Below the pieces are notes generated by a model. The model did no database searches. It saw only the letters and a program-made list of their open reading frames with translations, and had not been told where the DNA came from. A stretch of DNA of 64,000 bases from CAMFLJ01 sp965279255. Lineage in GTDB: Bacteria; Actinomycetota; Acidimicrobiia; Acidimicrobiales; Acidimicrobilacustridaceae. Location: NCBI GenBank assembly GCA_965279255.1, contig OZ257146.1, positions 496,001-560,000 of the forward strand, read 5' to 3'. The stretch's first letter is position 1. Each line of letters opens with the position of its first letter. Shown here in pieces: positions 51,538 to 61,238 of the stretch. The position numbers were made by a program, and so were the translations under genes.

Positions 51538-52463
51538 CGACCCTCCACCAGGTAGCGGAAGACGCTCTCGAGGTCGTCGTCGAGCGGGGTGACCTCGTTG
51601 AGGCGCACGTTGCGGTCACGGGCGACGACGGCGACCGACCGGCGCAGCAGGTGGGCGTCGCGGGTGTCGACGATGGTGGCGTCATCGCCCTCGAGGGTGA
51701 CCCCGACGACGCCGGCCCCACCCAGCAGGCCGGCGGCCAGGCTGCGGGGGTCGTCGCTGCGGATGCGGATGCGGTGGGGGCGGTCGTCCATCAGCTCGCG
51801 GATCGCGTGGTAGTCGCCCTCGGCCGCCAGCCGGCCCTGGGCCATCACGAGCACGCGGCTGCCGAAGCGCTCGACCTCGTCGAGCACGTGGCTCGACACG
51901 ATCACGCACCGGCCCTCGGCGCCGAGGCGCTGGAAGATGGTGATGAGGTGGAGGCGCTGGCGGGGGTCGAGGCCGGTGAGGGGCTCGTCGAGCACCACCA
52001 CCTGGGGGTGGGCCACCAGCGCCTGCGCGACCTTCACCCGCTGGCGCATCCCCTTGGAGAACGTGCCGACGGCCCGGCGGTCGTCGGGGTCGAGCTCGAC
52101 CAGGCCGAGGGCGGCCCGGGTGGCGGCGTCGGTGTCGCCCACCTCGGTGAGCACGGCGGCGAGGTGCACGAACTCGTAGGCCGACAGCCCCTCGAACAGC
52201 GTCTCCTGCTGGGGCACGAGCCCGATGCGCTTGGTGAGCTGGAGGTCGTGGCGGGGATCGCCGCCGAGCACCTTCACCGTGCCCTGCGACGGCGGGGTGA
52301 GCCCGCACAGCATCCGCAGCATCGTCGACTTGCCGGCGCCGTTGGGCCCGAGCAGGGCGGTCACGCCGGGCCCGACGGTGAAGGACACGTCGGACACGGC
52401 GACCAGCTCGCCGAACCACTTCGAGACGTGCTCGACCTCGATCATGGGGGCGGTCGTGCTCAT
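51534..52463 (-). CDS. ABC transporter ATP-binding protein (second pair)
   Basis: A 309-residue ATPase. Walker A LLGPNGAGKSTMLRML, Q-loop VPQQETLFEGLSAYEF, signature FSKGMRQRVKVAQAL (the SKGM form typical of ABC-2 exporters), Walker B VVVLDEPLTGLDPRQR and a C-terminal ~90-residue domain. ATG 52463 is chosen over the longer open frame because it overlaps the upstream permease stop as ATGA. Confidence 0.93.
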   Translation of the reverse strand: MSTTAPMIEVEHVSKWFGELVAVSDVSFTVGPGVTALLGPNGAGKSTMLRMLCGLTPPSQGTVKVLGGDPRHDLQLTKRIGLVPQQETLFEGLSAYEFVHLAAVLTEVGDTDAATRAALGLVELDPDDRRAVGTFSKGMRQRVKVAQALVAHPQVVVLDEPLTGLDPRQRLHLITIFQRLGAEGRCVIVSSHVLDEVERFGSRVLVMAQGRLAAEGDYHAIRELMDDRPHRIRIRSDDPRSLAAGLLGGAGVVGVTLEGDDATIVDTRDAHLLRRSVAVVARDRNVRLNEVTPLDDDLESVFRYLVEGR

Positions 52464-53398
52464 CGGTCGACGCTCACCCGTCGGTACCGCAGCCACGTGA
52501 AGCCGGCGAAGAGCACGGTCCAGCCGACGTAGGCGGCGATCAGGGTGCTGTTCGGGATGGAGGCGATCGTCGGGTCGGGGGAGAGCTCGCCGAAGATGCG
52601 GCGCACCAGCTCGAAGGGCATCTGCAGCAGGTTCAGGCAGAACAGCTCGGGTGCGGCGTCGGCCCCCTTCACCAGGGCGTCGGAGATGGCGGTGCTGGCC
52701 AGGAGGATGAGGATGACCCCGGCCGAGGCCGCCGCCTTGCGGGTGGTGGTGCTCGACACGGCGAGCGAGAGCGAGGCCTGCAGCAGGGCGACGACGACCC
52801 CGCCGAGAAGGACCTCGCCGAGCAGCTGCAGCAGCGCCACCGGCCCGTCGGGGCCCTGGCCGATGAGGGTGAAGGCGATCAGCATCAGCAGCGGCGGCCC
52901 GAGGGTGACGAGGGCGAGCAGGCCCACGACCGACACGGCCTTGGCGGCCAGGTAGCTGTTCCGCGTGAGGGGCGAGGCGAGGTACAACCCGAGCATCCCC
53001 GTGCGCCGGTCGGTGCAGAGCAGCTCCGGGGCCACGAAGGCGCTGAACACGACGATGGCGGCGGAGATGAACGAGTAGTAGTCGCCGTAGGTGGGCACCA
53101 GGTTCGTGTTGGCGAGCAGCGTGTCCTTGATGAGGACCGACAGCCCCACGAAGACGATGGCGGGCACGTAGGCGATGAACACGGCGATGGCCGGGAGGAT
53201 CTTCTGGGTCGCCGGTCGGCGCAGGCCGAGCGCCCGCTGCATCGAGTGGACGACGAGGGCGCGGAACGCACCCATCGTGCCGGTGCGACGGCCTTCGTAG
53301 CGGCGGTACCCGCGATCGACGATGCGGGCTCCGCCGGTGCCGGTCACCGACTCCGGGCCCGGCTCCGCGGCGTCGGGCTCGACGGCCATCGTGCTCAC
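52460..53398 (-). CDS. ABC-2 type permease (first pair)
   Basis: A 312-residue permease. An acidic and Arg-rich N-terminus (about residues 1-45, including RIVDRGYRRYEGRR) precedes six helices. CTDRRTGMLGLYLASPLTRNSYLAAK is the coupling loop. GTG 53398 overlaps the stop of the upstream ATPase (GTGA). Partner of the ATPase at 53395-54333. Substrate unknown. Confidence 0.87.
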   Translation of the reverse strand: MSTMAVEPDAAEPGPESVTGTGGARIVDRGYRRYEGRRTGTMGAFRALVVHSMQRALGLRRPATQKILPAIAVFIAYVPAIVFVGLSVLIKDTLLANTNLVPTYGDYYSFISAAIVVFSAFVAPELLCTDRRTGMLGLYLASPLTRNSYLAAKAVSVVGLLALVTLGPPLLMLIAFTLIGQGPDGPVALLQLLGEVLLGGVVVALLQASLSLAVSSTTTRKAAASAGVILILLASTAISDALVKGADAAPELFCLNLLQMPFELVRRIFGELSPDPTIASIPNSTLIAAYVGWTVLFAGFTWLRYRRVSVDR

Positions 53399-54333
53399 GC
53401 CCCGACCTCGAGGAACACGTCCTCCAGCGAGACCGTGCGGTCGGACAGGCGACGGATGCCCACGCCGGCCTCGGCGACGGCGTCGCGGGCGGCGTCGTGG
53501 GCGGTGCCGAGGGGCAGGTCGGGTGGGTTCACGATGATGATGCGGGAGCCGTCGAGGGTGGCCTCGAGCCCCATGAGGATGAGCCGGCCCACGACCTCGT
53601 CGGCCCGCTCGTCGACCTCGAGCAGCACGCCGCGGCCCTTGCCCGTGAGCTCGTGCATCGAGCCGCTGGCGACCACCTGGCCCTCGCGCAGGATCACGGC
53701 GGCGTCGCAGATGCGCTCGACCTCCTCGAGCAGGTGCGACGACACCACGACGTGGATGCCGAACTCGGTGCCGATGCGCCGGATGAGGGCGAGCATGTCG
53801 TCGCGCTGCACTGGGTCGAGGCCGTCGGTGGGCTCGTCGAGCAGCACGAGGTCCGGGTCGTGGGCGATGGCCTGGGCCAGCTTCACCCGCTGGCGCTGCC
53901 CGGTGGACATGGTGCCGATGGGCCGGAAGCGCTCCTCGCCGAGCCCGACCGACCAGAGCGCGTCGCTCGCCCGGTTGGTGGCGTCGCGCTTGGGGAGGCC
54001 GTGCACCTGGGCGATGTGGCGGACGAAGTCGTGGGCCCGGGTGTCGGGCGGGAGGCGATGGTGCTCGGGGGCGTAGCCGATGCGCGAGCGCACGGCGGCA
54101 CCCGCCTTCGTGGGGTCGAGGCCGAGGACCTGGAGCGAGCCGCCGTCGGGTCGGTGCAGTCCGAGCATCAGGCCGAGCAGGGTGGTCTTCCCAGCGCCGT
54201 TGGCGCCGAGCAGGCCGGTGACCCCGGCCGCCATGCTGAACGTGGCACCGTCGAGCGCGGTGGTGGCACCGAAGCGACGGGTGAGCGCGGAGGCGTCGAC
54301 CACCGCGGTCGTCGCTGCAGAGTGGTCACCCAT
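53395..54333 (-). CDS. ABC transporter ATP-binding protein (first pair)
   Basis: A 312-residue ATPase. Walker A LLGANGAGKTTLLGLML, signature MSTGQRQRVKLAQA, Walker B LVLLDEPTDGLDPVQRDD and H-loop VVSSHLLEEVERI. It heads a telescoped series ATPase-permease-ATPase-permease, each overlapping the next by 4 bp, followed by MATE. ATG 54333 is chosen over longer frames because TACGCT lies 9 bases upstream. The two ATPases share a fold and motif style but differ clearly in sequence. Confidence 0.92.
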   Translation of the reverse strand: MGDHSAATTAVVDASALTRRFGATTALDGATFSMAAGVTGLLGANGAGKTTLLGLMLGLHRPDGGSLQVLGLDPTKAGAAVRSRIGYAPEHHRLPPDTRAHDFVRHIAQVHGLPKRDATNRASDALWSVGLGEERFRPIGTMSTGQRQRVKLAQAIAHDPDLVLLDEPTDGLDPVQRDDMLALIRRIGTEFGIHVVVSSHLLEEVERICDAAVILREGQVVASGSMHELTGKGRGVLLEVDERADEVVGRLILMGLEATLDGSRIIIVNPPDLPLGTAHDAARDAVAEAGVGIRRLSDRTVSLEDVFLEVGA

Positions 54334-54430
54334 GGGTTGGCGAGCGTAACCGTCCCCGCTCGCCGACCCCAGGGCCGATCCTCGCCGTCGCCGCACCCTC
54401 GCTCTGGGCGTTCGCCGGTGGTCACGGTGA

Positions 54431-54444
54431 GTGCCGTACGGCAC
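54431..54444. promoter_or_regulatory. 14-bp perfect palindrome
   Basis: GTGCCGTACGGCAC is a perfect palindrome lying 13 bp before the GlnR-like site, in the gap between the ABC genes and the glutamine synthetase. It could be a binding site for a dimeric regulator. No further support. Confidence 0.35.
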
Positions 54445-54456
54445 CTCCGGGTCCAG

Positions 54457-54472
54457 TTCACCGGCCCGAAAC
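54457..54472 (+). promoter_or_regulatory. GlnR-like binding site and -10 of glutamine synthetase
   Basis: TTCAC-CGGCCC-GAAAC matches the actinobacterial GlnR consensus GTNAC-N6-GAAAC at every defined position except the first base, and keeps the AC-N9-AC core. A -10-like TACGGT follows at 54494-54499, so the site is centred about 40 bp before the expected transcription start, as for an activator. Confidence 0.45.
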
Positions 54473-54559
54473 AGCCCCGAATTGCCGCCCTCCTACGGTC
54501 GCCCGGACCAGGCCAGAACCGGAGAGACCGGTGCGCCGAGGTGATGGGAGTTCCGGACC

Positions 54560-56737
<2,178 letters not shown>

Positions 56738-56760
56738 ATTCGACGCAGAGGATGGAAGGT

Positions 56761-56786
56761 GGCGGGGGCCGTTCCGGGCCCCCGCC
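56761..56786. terminator. Bidirectional terminator hairpin
   Basis: GGCGGGGGCC (56761-56770) and GGCCCCCGCC (56777-56786) are perfect 10-bp arms around GTTCCG. It lies between the convergent glutamine synthetase and phosphorylase stops. Confidence 0.65.
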
Positions 56787-56799
56787 GCCGCGTCCGGGC

Positions 56800-57561
56800 T
56801 CAGGTGCGGGCGAGGAGGCGTTCGACGACGGCGACGAGATCGGCGGCGAGCCGGTCGGCATCGGCCGCGGTGCGCTCGCGGTACTCCTCGACGCTGGCGG
56901 CGTGGCCCTGCACGCCGTTGGCCAGGTTGTCGACCTTGCAGACCACGGCGTACCGAAGCCCGGCCTCGCCGGCGAGGATGCACTCGGCCGGCCAGGTCAT
57001 GCCCACGAGGTCGGCGAACGTCGCCAGCAGGCGGATCTCGGCGGGGGTCTCGAAGCGCGGCCCCCGCACCATCGCGTAGGTGCCCCCGTCGACGAACGGG
57101 GTGGAGGTGGCGGCGCGCCACGCCTCGATCACCTGAGCCCGCCACGCCGGGTCGATGGCCGCCATGCGGTAGCCGTCGGTCGTGTCGTGGAACGTCGGGT
57201 AGGTGGTGAGGGCGAGGAAGTCGTCGGGCACCAGGACGGTGCCCGGGCCGAGGTGGCCGTGGAGCCCGCCGGCGGAGCCGAGGGCCAGCACCCGGTCGCA
57301 TCCGGCGGCGCACAGCGCCAGCACGTGGGCGTGGTGGTCGACCAGGTGCGCCGGCACCCGGCCCTCGGCGCCGTGGCGCATGAGCACGACGAGGCCCTCG
57401 TCCTCGTGCACCTCGACCTCGACCGGTCGTCGGTCGGCACCCTCGACAGTGAGTCGGCGAAGGGTCGTCCCGGTGAACGGATGGGCCGTCAGCGACGACC
57501 CGATCACGACCCCGAGGCGGGCCGGGGCGGCGGGGGGCACATCGAGAGGGTGCTCGGGCAT
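56800..57561 (-). CDS. MTA/purine nucleoside phosphorylase family protein
   Basis: A 253-residue PNP/MTAP-family phosphorylase. LGVVIGSSL (phosphate-binding Ser), MRHGAEGRVPAHLVDHHAHV with the HG-x(7)-H-x(3)-H pattern, RVLALGSAGGL, and the late GMTWPAECILAGEAGLRYAVVCKVDNLANG match the family. Substrate could be methylthioadenosine or another purine nucleoside. ATG 57561 is preceded on the minus strand by TAGCGT six bases upstream. Confidence 0.85.
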   Translation of the reverse strand: MPEHPLDVPPAAPARLGVVIGSSLTAHPFTGTTLRRLTVEGADRRPVEVEVHEDEGLVVLMRHGAEGRVPAHLVDHHAHVLALCAAGCDRVLALGSAGGLHGHLGPGTVLVPDDFLALTTYPTFHDTTDGYRMAAIDPAWRAQVIEAWRAATSTPFVDGGTYAMVRGPRFETPAEIRLLATFADLVGMTWPAECILAGEAGLRYAVVCKVDNLANGVQGHAASVEEYRERTAADADRLAADLVAVVERLLART

Positions 57562-57657
57562 CCGAGAACGCTAGCCACTCGCTGACGATGGTCGACCAGT
57601 GTGTCGAAGACGACGTATCGTTTGCCAGGTCACCATCTACGGGAGTGTGAGAGCGCA

Positions 57658-58611
57658 ATGCGGAACGGACGACTGATCGCGGCCGGCGTGGGGACCATCG
57701 CCCTGCTCGGCATGGGCTTCACGGGCACAGCAGGTGGCCAGGCGGTCGACGGGGCGACCTACGACGAGGTCGGGATCTACGAGTTCGTCGTCCCCGACGG
57801 CATCTGCGCGGTCGACGTCACCGCCATCGGCGCCGTGGGCGGCGCCGGCGGGTTCGGCGGGTTCGGCGGGCTCGGGGCCGCGGTGACCGGTCAGGCGACC
57901 GTGGTTCCGGGCTCATCGCTCATCGTGTACGTCGGCGGTGCCGGCGGCGACGGATCCGACGCCGGCGTCGGTGGTGCAGGAGGCTTCGCCGGAGGCGGCG
58001 ACGGCGCCAGTCCTTCGGGCTCGGCCGAGGCCGGCGGTGGTGGCGGTGGCGGTGTCGCCGCGATCATCGAGGGTGACGCCGCGCTGGTGATCGCCGGCGG
58101 TGGCGGCGGCGCAGGTGGCTACAGCTCCGAAGGCTCCGACGGCGAGGGCGGCGATGCCGGCCTCGTCGGCGACGCTGGCTCGGGTGGATCGTTCGCCGTC
58201 GGCGGTCAGGGTGGCGCCCCGGTCGCCGGGGGCCTCGCGGGCGCCGACGACGGTGGCGGGGTGACCGCGACGGCCGGGTCCGAAGGTGTCGGTGGGGACG
58301 GCGGCGCCGGCGTGTCCGACGTGGAGAACGACTTCAACGGCGGCGGTGGTGGCGGCGGCGGCGGTCTGTTCGGTGGTGGCGGCGGCGGCGCGGTCCTCAA
58401 CGGTGGCGGCTCGGCCGGCGGTGGCGGAGGCGGGTCGAGCTTCGGCCCGGCCGGCGCGACGTTCGAGACCGGTGTCGGCGACGGCAACGCTTCGGTCGAG
58501 ATCACGTGGGATCCCGCCGCCCAGCCTTCGGGCTGTGGTGTGCCGGTGACGACCACGACGGCTCCCGACGTGGCCAACGCCACCGAGGTGGCCCCGGCCT
58601 TCACCGGCTGA
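57658..58611 (+). CDS. Glycine-rich secreted protein
   Basis: A 317-residue exported protein with a signal peptide (about residues 1-30, cleavage near AGGQA). FVVPDGICAVDVTAIGAVGG starts a long region of GGxGG repeats (about 60-280), with runs of six to nine Gly interspersed by short hydrophobic strands (VAAIIEGDAALVIAGG). This is the Gly-rich beta pattern seen in several bacterial surface proteins. The C-terminal tail is Thr/Pro/Ala-rich and has no LPxTG motif. ATG 57658 is preceded by GGGAGTGTGAGAG. Function unknown; a structural or matrix role is plausible. A strong hairpin follows. Confidence 0.75.
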   Translation: MRNGRLIAAGVGTIALLGMGFTGTAGGQAVDGATYDEVGIYEFVVPDGICAVDVTAIGAVGGAGGFGGFGGLGAAVTGQATVVPGSSLIVYVGGAGGDGSDAGVGGAGGFAGGGDGASPSGSAEAGGGGGGGVAAIIEGDAALVIAGGGGGAGGYSSEGSDGEGGDAGLVGDAGSGGSFAVGGQGGAPVAGGLAGADDGGGVTATAGSEGVGGDGGAGVSDVENDFNGGGGGGGGGLFGGGGGGAVLNGGGSAGGGGGGSSFGPAGATFETGVGDGNASVEITWDPAAQPSGCGVPVTTTTAPDVANATEVAPAFTG

Positions 58612-58635
58612 GCCGGCCGACAGCCCTGATGCACG

Positions 58636-58664
58636 GAGCGCCCCGGCCGATGGCCGGGGCGCTC
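58636..58664. terminator. Strong terminator hairpin
   Basis: Perfect 13-bp arms GAGCGCCCCGGCC and GGCCGGGGCGCTC surround a 3-base GAT loop, 24 bp after the glycine-rich gene stop. Lies between convergent genes. Confidence 0.7.
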
Positions 58665-58712
58665 TCGCGTGCGGGGTTCGTTCGTCGCCGCGGCCGGGTC
58701 AGCCGTCAGCCG

Positions 58713-59207
58713 TCAGCCGGCGGCGCCGGAGACCATCCGGATGCTGACGGGGTAGCGGTACCACTCGCCCCGGTTGGCGGCGATTGCGGCCTGGATGCTG
58801 AACACGAACGACAAGATGATGACGACGAAGATCAGCAGGAAGCCCACCAGCACGAACATCAGCACGAACGACACCAGGTAGGCGATCAACACCGTCAGGT
58901 GGAAGTTCAGGGCCTCCGACGAGTGGTGCTTCACGAAGGGGTCCTTGTCGCCGTTCACCAGGTAGATGATCAGCGGCCCGAGCCAGCCGGTGACGAGGCC
59001 CAGCACCTGCGCGAGGGTCGCCATCGAACGGGGGTCGCTGCCCATGCCGCCCGGGCTCTGTACCGTGGCCGGCACCTGCGAGGCGGCGACGCCCCAGTGC
59101 TGGCCGTCCCACCATCGGTTGACGCCCTGGGCGTCCGGGTACCAGCCGGGCGGGGGGTTCTGGGCCGGCTGGCCGTCGGGGGTGGGGGCGGGTCCCTGGG
59201 GTTCCAT
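58713..59207 (-). CDS. DUF2510-DUF4870 membrane protein
   Basis: A 164-residue protein. The N-terminus contains PPGWYPDAQGVNRWWDGQHW (about residues 19-38), the DUF2510 motif that binds near membranes in many actinobacterial proteins. The C-terminal ~105 residues are a DUF4870 domain with three helices and the conserved HHSSEALNFHLTVLIAYL motif. Function unknown. ATG 59207 is preceded on the minus strand by TAGCCT six bases upstream, so it is likely leaderless. Confidence 0.9.
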   Translation of the reverse strand: MEPQGPAPTPDGQPAQNPPPGWYPDAQGVNRWWDGQHWGVAASQVPATVQSPGGMGSDPRSMATLAQVLGLVTGWLGPLIIYLVNGDKDPFVKHHSSEALNFHLTVLIAYLVSFVLMFVLVGFLLIFVVIILSFVFSIQAAIAANRGEWYRYPVSIRMVSGAAG

Positions 59208-59267
59208 GGCGAGAGGCTAGCGACGTCGTTGCCGGTGGCCCGGCCCGCACCCGCCTAGGTTCGGACG

Positions 59268-60113
59268 ATGGCCGACGTGGTTCGGGTCCTGCCCGCAGGG
59301 ACGATGGACGGTGTGTCGATCGAGGCGCACCTCGAGGCCGCCGCCGCCACGGGCTTCGACGCCGTCTCGCTGCGGCCGCGGCACCTGCGGGCCTGGCTCG
59401 CCGCCGAGCCCGGTCGTCGCCTCGACCGGCTGGCCGCCCGCCTGCGGGAGCTGTCGCTGGGGCTGGCCGAGCTGGACCCGGTGACGGGCTGGAGCGATCC
59501 CCGCACCTGGCCGACCGGAGAGCTGCCCGGTCGGGTCGTCGAGGAGCTGGACATGGCCTCGGAGCTGGGTGCGGCGGCCGTGACGGCACTCGTGCTGCCC
59601 GAGGAGGGGTGGGACGCGACCGCGGGCGCCGAGGGGCTCTCCGCCCTGTGCGCCGCCGCCTCCGAGCGGAGCGTGCGGGTGCAGATCGAGCCGTTCGGCT
59701 GGTCGCCGATGTGGAGCGCCGTCGAGGCCGCCGAACTGGTCGTCCGGGTCGGAGCGACCGACGCGGGGGTGATGGTCGACACCTGGCACCACCAGCGAGG
59801 GGGAGGTGACGCGGCCACCCTCGACGCGGTGCCGCTCGAGCTGATCCTCGGGCTCCAGGTGTCCGACGGCCCCGCCACGCCGCTCGACCCCGATCTCCGG
59901 CGGGACTGCTTCGCGGCCCGCACCTGGCCCGGCGACCCGGCCGGCGGGCAGCACCCCGAACGGGTGCTCGGCGCCCTCCTCGCCCGCGGCTGGTCGGGCC
60001 CGGTCGGTGTGGAGGTCTTCGGCGCGGTCGACGACCCGCTCCAGCGCGCGGCCCGGACAGCCGACGCCATGGATGCCATGCTCGGAGCGACAGAGGGGTG
60101 GTGCGATGGCTGA
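59268..60113 (+). CDS. Sugar phosphate isomerase/epimerase-like TIM-barrel protein
   Basis: A 281-residue AP-endonuclease-2-like TIM barrel. IEAHLEAAAATGFDAVSLRPR at the start, VQIEPFGWSPMW (metal-ligand Glu), GVMVDTWHHQRGG (Asp/His ligands), LQVSDGP and GPVGVEVFG at the end form the usual metal-site series. Substrate unknown. ATG 59268 has TAGGTT six bases upstream. It overlaps the methyltransferase gene by 8 bp, so the two are coupled. Confidence 0.85.
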   Translation: MADVVRVLPAGTMDGVSIEAHLEAAAATGFDAVSLRPRHLRAWLAAEPGRRLDRLAARLRELSLGLAELDPVTGWSDPRTWPTGELPGRVVEELDMASELGAAAVTALVLPEEGWDATAGAEGLSALCAAASERSVRVQIEPFGWSPMWSAVEAAELVVRVGATDAGVMVDTWHHQRGGGDAATLDAVPLELILGLQVSDGPATPLDPDLRRDCFAARTWPGDPAGGQHPERVLGALLARGWSGPVGVEVFGAVDDPLQRAARTADAMDAMLGATEGWCDG

Positions 60114-60951
60114 CCGGACGTTCGACAGCGAGTACTGGGATTCCCGGGCCGAGGCCTGGGACAACCGCGAAGGCATGCTCGAGCGCTTCACCGAGGACCT
60201 CGGCCGCGTCGGCATCGACGCCCTGGCGCCGGCAGCGGGGGAGCGCGCCGTCGACGTGGGGTGCGGACCGGGGAGCACCACCATCGATCTCGCCGGGCGC
60301 GTCGGCGCCGGCGGCGAGGTCGTGGGGCTGGAGATCTCGCCGGCGATGGTCGCCGCCGCCGAGCGCCGGGCCGCCAACGCCGGGGTCGGCAACGCCCGCT
60401 TCGTCGTGCACGACCTCGAGCAGGGACCGCTCGTCGAGGGCTTCGACATCGCCTACTCCCGTTTCGGGGTCATGTTCTTCGCTCGTCCCGACGCCGCGTT
60501 CTCCAACCTGGTGGCGTCGCTGCGTCCCGGTGGCCGGTTCGCCGCGGTGGTGTGGGCCTCGCCGTTCGAGAACCCGTGGATGCCGATCACCAGCTTCTCG
60601 GCCGCCGGTGCCCTGGGCGTCGAGCTCCCGCCGCCGTCGCTCGACGGCCCCGGCCCGTTCTCGCTGTCCGACCCCGACGCGCTCGTCACCCTGCTCCAGG
60701 GGGCGGGGCTGGTCGATGTCGGTGTCGAGCGGGCCCTCGGTCGGCTCGAGCTGCACGCCGACTCCGCCGCCTTCGAGATCGCCTCGATGCTGCGGATCGG
60801 CCCCCTCGGCGACGCGTTCAACGCCGCCGACGACGGTGTCAGGGTGGCTGCGGTCGACGCGGTCCTGGCTGCGGCCGAGCCCCATCGCTCGGTCGAGGGC
60901 TGGCAGCTCCCCGGCTGTGCGCTGGTGGCCAGCGGCGTCCGGCCCGACTGA
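60106..60951 (+). CDS. Class I SAM-dependent methyltransferase
   Basis: A 281-residue methyltransferase of the UbiE/COQ5-like group. Motif I is AVDVGCGPGSTTIDLAGR (about residues 48-65), then VVGLEISPAMVAAAERR and FDIAYSRFGVMFFARPDAAF. The C-terminal part resembles small-molecule O- or C-methyltransferases. ATG 60106 lies inside the end of the TIM-barrel gene, with CAGAGGGG upstream. Substrate unknown; pairing with a TIM-barrel enzyme suggests a small metabolic module. Confidence 0.87.
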   Translation: MADRTFDSEYWDSRAEAWDNREGMLERFTEDLGRVGIDALAPAAGERAVDVGCGPGSTTIDLAGRVGAGGEVVGLEISPAMVAAAERRAANAGVGNARFVVHDLEQGPLVEGFDIAYSRFGVMFFARPDAAFSNLVASLRPGGRFAAVVWASPFENPWMPITSFSAAGALGVELPPPSLDGPGPFSLSDPDALVTLLQGAGLVDVGVERALGRLELHADSAAFEIASMLRIGPLGDAFNAADDGVRVAAVDAVLAAAEPHRSVEGWQLPGCALVASGVRPD

Positions 60952-60997
60952 CCGGCAGGTGGTCAGCGCGGCCGCCGGGCCAGCCCGTCGATCCGAG

Positions 60998-61027
60998 TTG
61001 CCGTTCGGCGAGTGCCGCTGGCACACT
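60998..61027 (+). promoter_or_regulatory. ilvB promoter
   Basis: TTGCCG (60998-61003) and CACACT (61022-61027) with an 18-bp spacer. Transcription would start near 61034, only a few bases before the leader-peptide ATG at 61037. Confidence 0.55.
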
Positions 61028-61036
61028 GGTCGGCCT

Positions 61037-61084
61037 ATGAGCACGCATGCCGCTTCCGCCATCTCGCTCGTAGTACTCCGCTAG
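61037..61084 (+). CDS. ilvB attenuator leader peptide
   Basis: A 15-residue peptide, MSTHAASAISLVVLR, followed by TAG. Residues 9-14 (ISLVVL) contain Ile, Leu, Val, Val and Leu, the products of the downstream pathway. It has no ribosome binding site but lies at the expected transcript 5' end. The stop is immediately followed by the first hairpin of the attenuator. Leader peptides rich in Ile/Val/Leu precede ilvB in other Actinobacteria such as Corynebacterium. Confidence 0.7.
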   Translation: MSTHAASAISLVVLR

Positions 61085-61163
61085 CGCACGCTGGCAGTTC
61101 AGCCGCGTGCGCGTTCCCGACCTCCCTCCTCACGGGAGGTCGCTGTCGTTTTCACCCGACAGC
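61084..61163 (+). promoter_or_regulatory. ilvB attenuator hairpins
   Basis: Hairpin 1: GCGCACGC (61084-61091) with GCGTGCGC (61105-61112). Hairpin 2: GACCTCCC (61119-61126) with GGGAGGTC (61134-61141). Hairpin 3: GCTGTCG (61142-61148) with CGACAGC (61157-61163). TTTT lies at 61149-61152, directly after hairpin 2 plus the 5' arm of hairpin 3. Hairpin 2 is the best terminator candidate; ribosome stalling on ISLVVL would disrupt hairpin 1 and change downstream folding. The remaining bases to 61238 hold the ilvB ribosome binding site. Confidence 0.6.
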
Positions 61164-61238
61164 ACCTCGCCCGCGGTCGCGACCACCCGCTGACCACCAC
61201 CTGCACGCTGTGAAGCCCGAAACCCACGAGGACGAACG

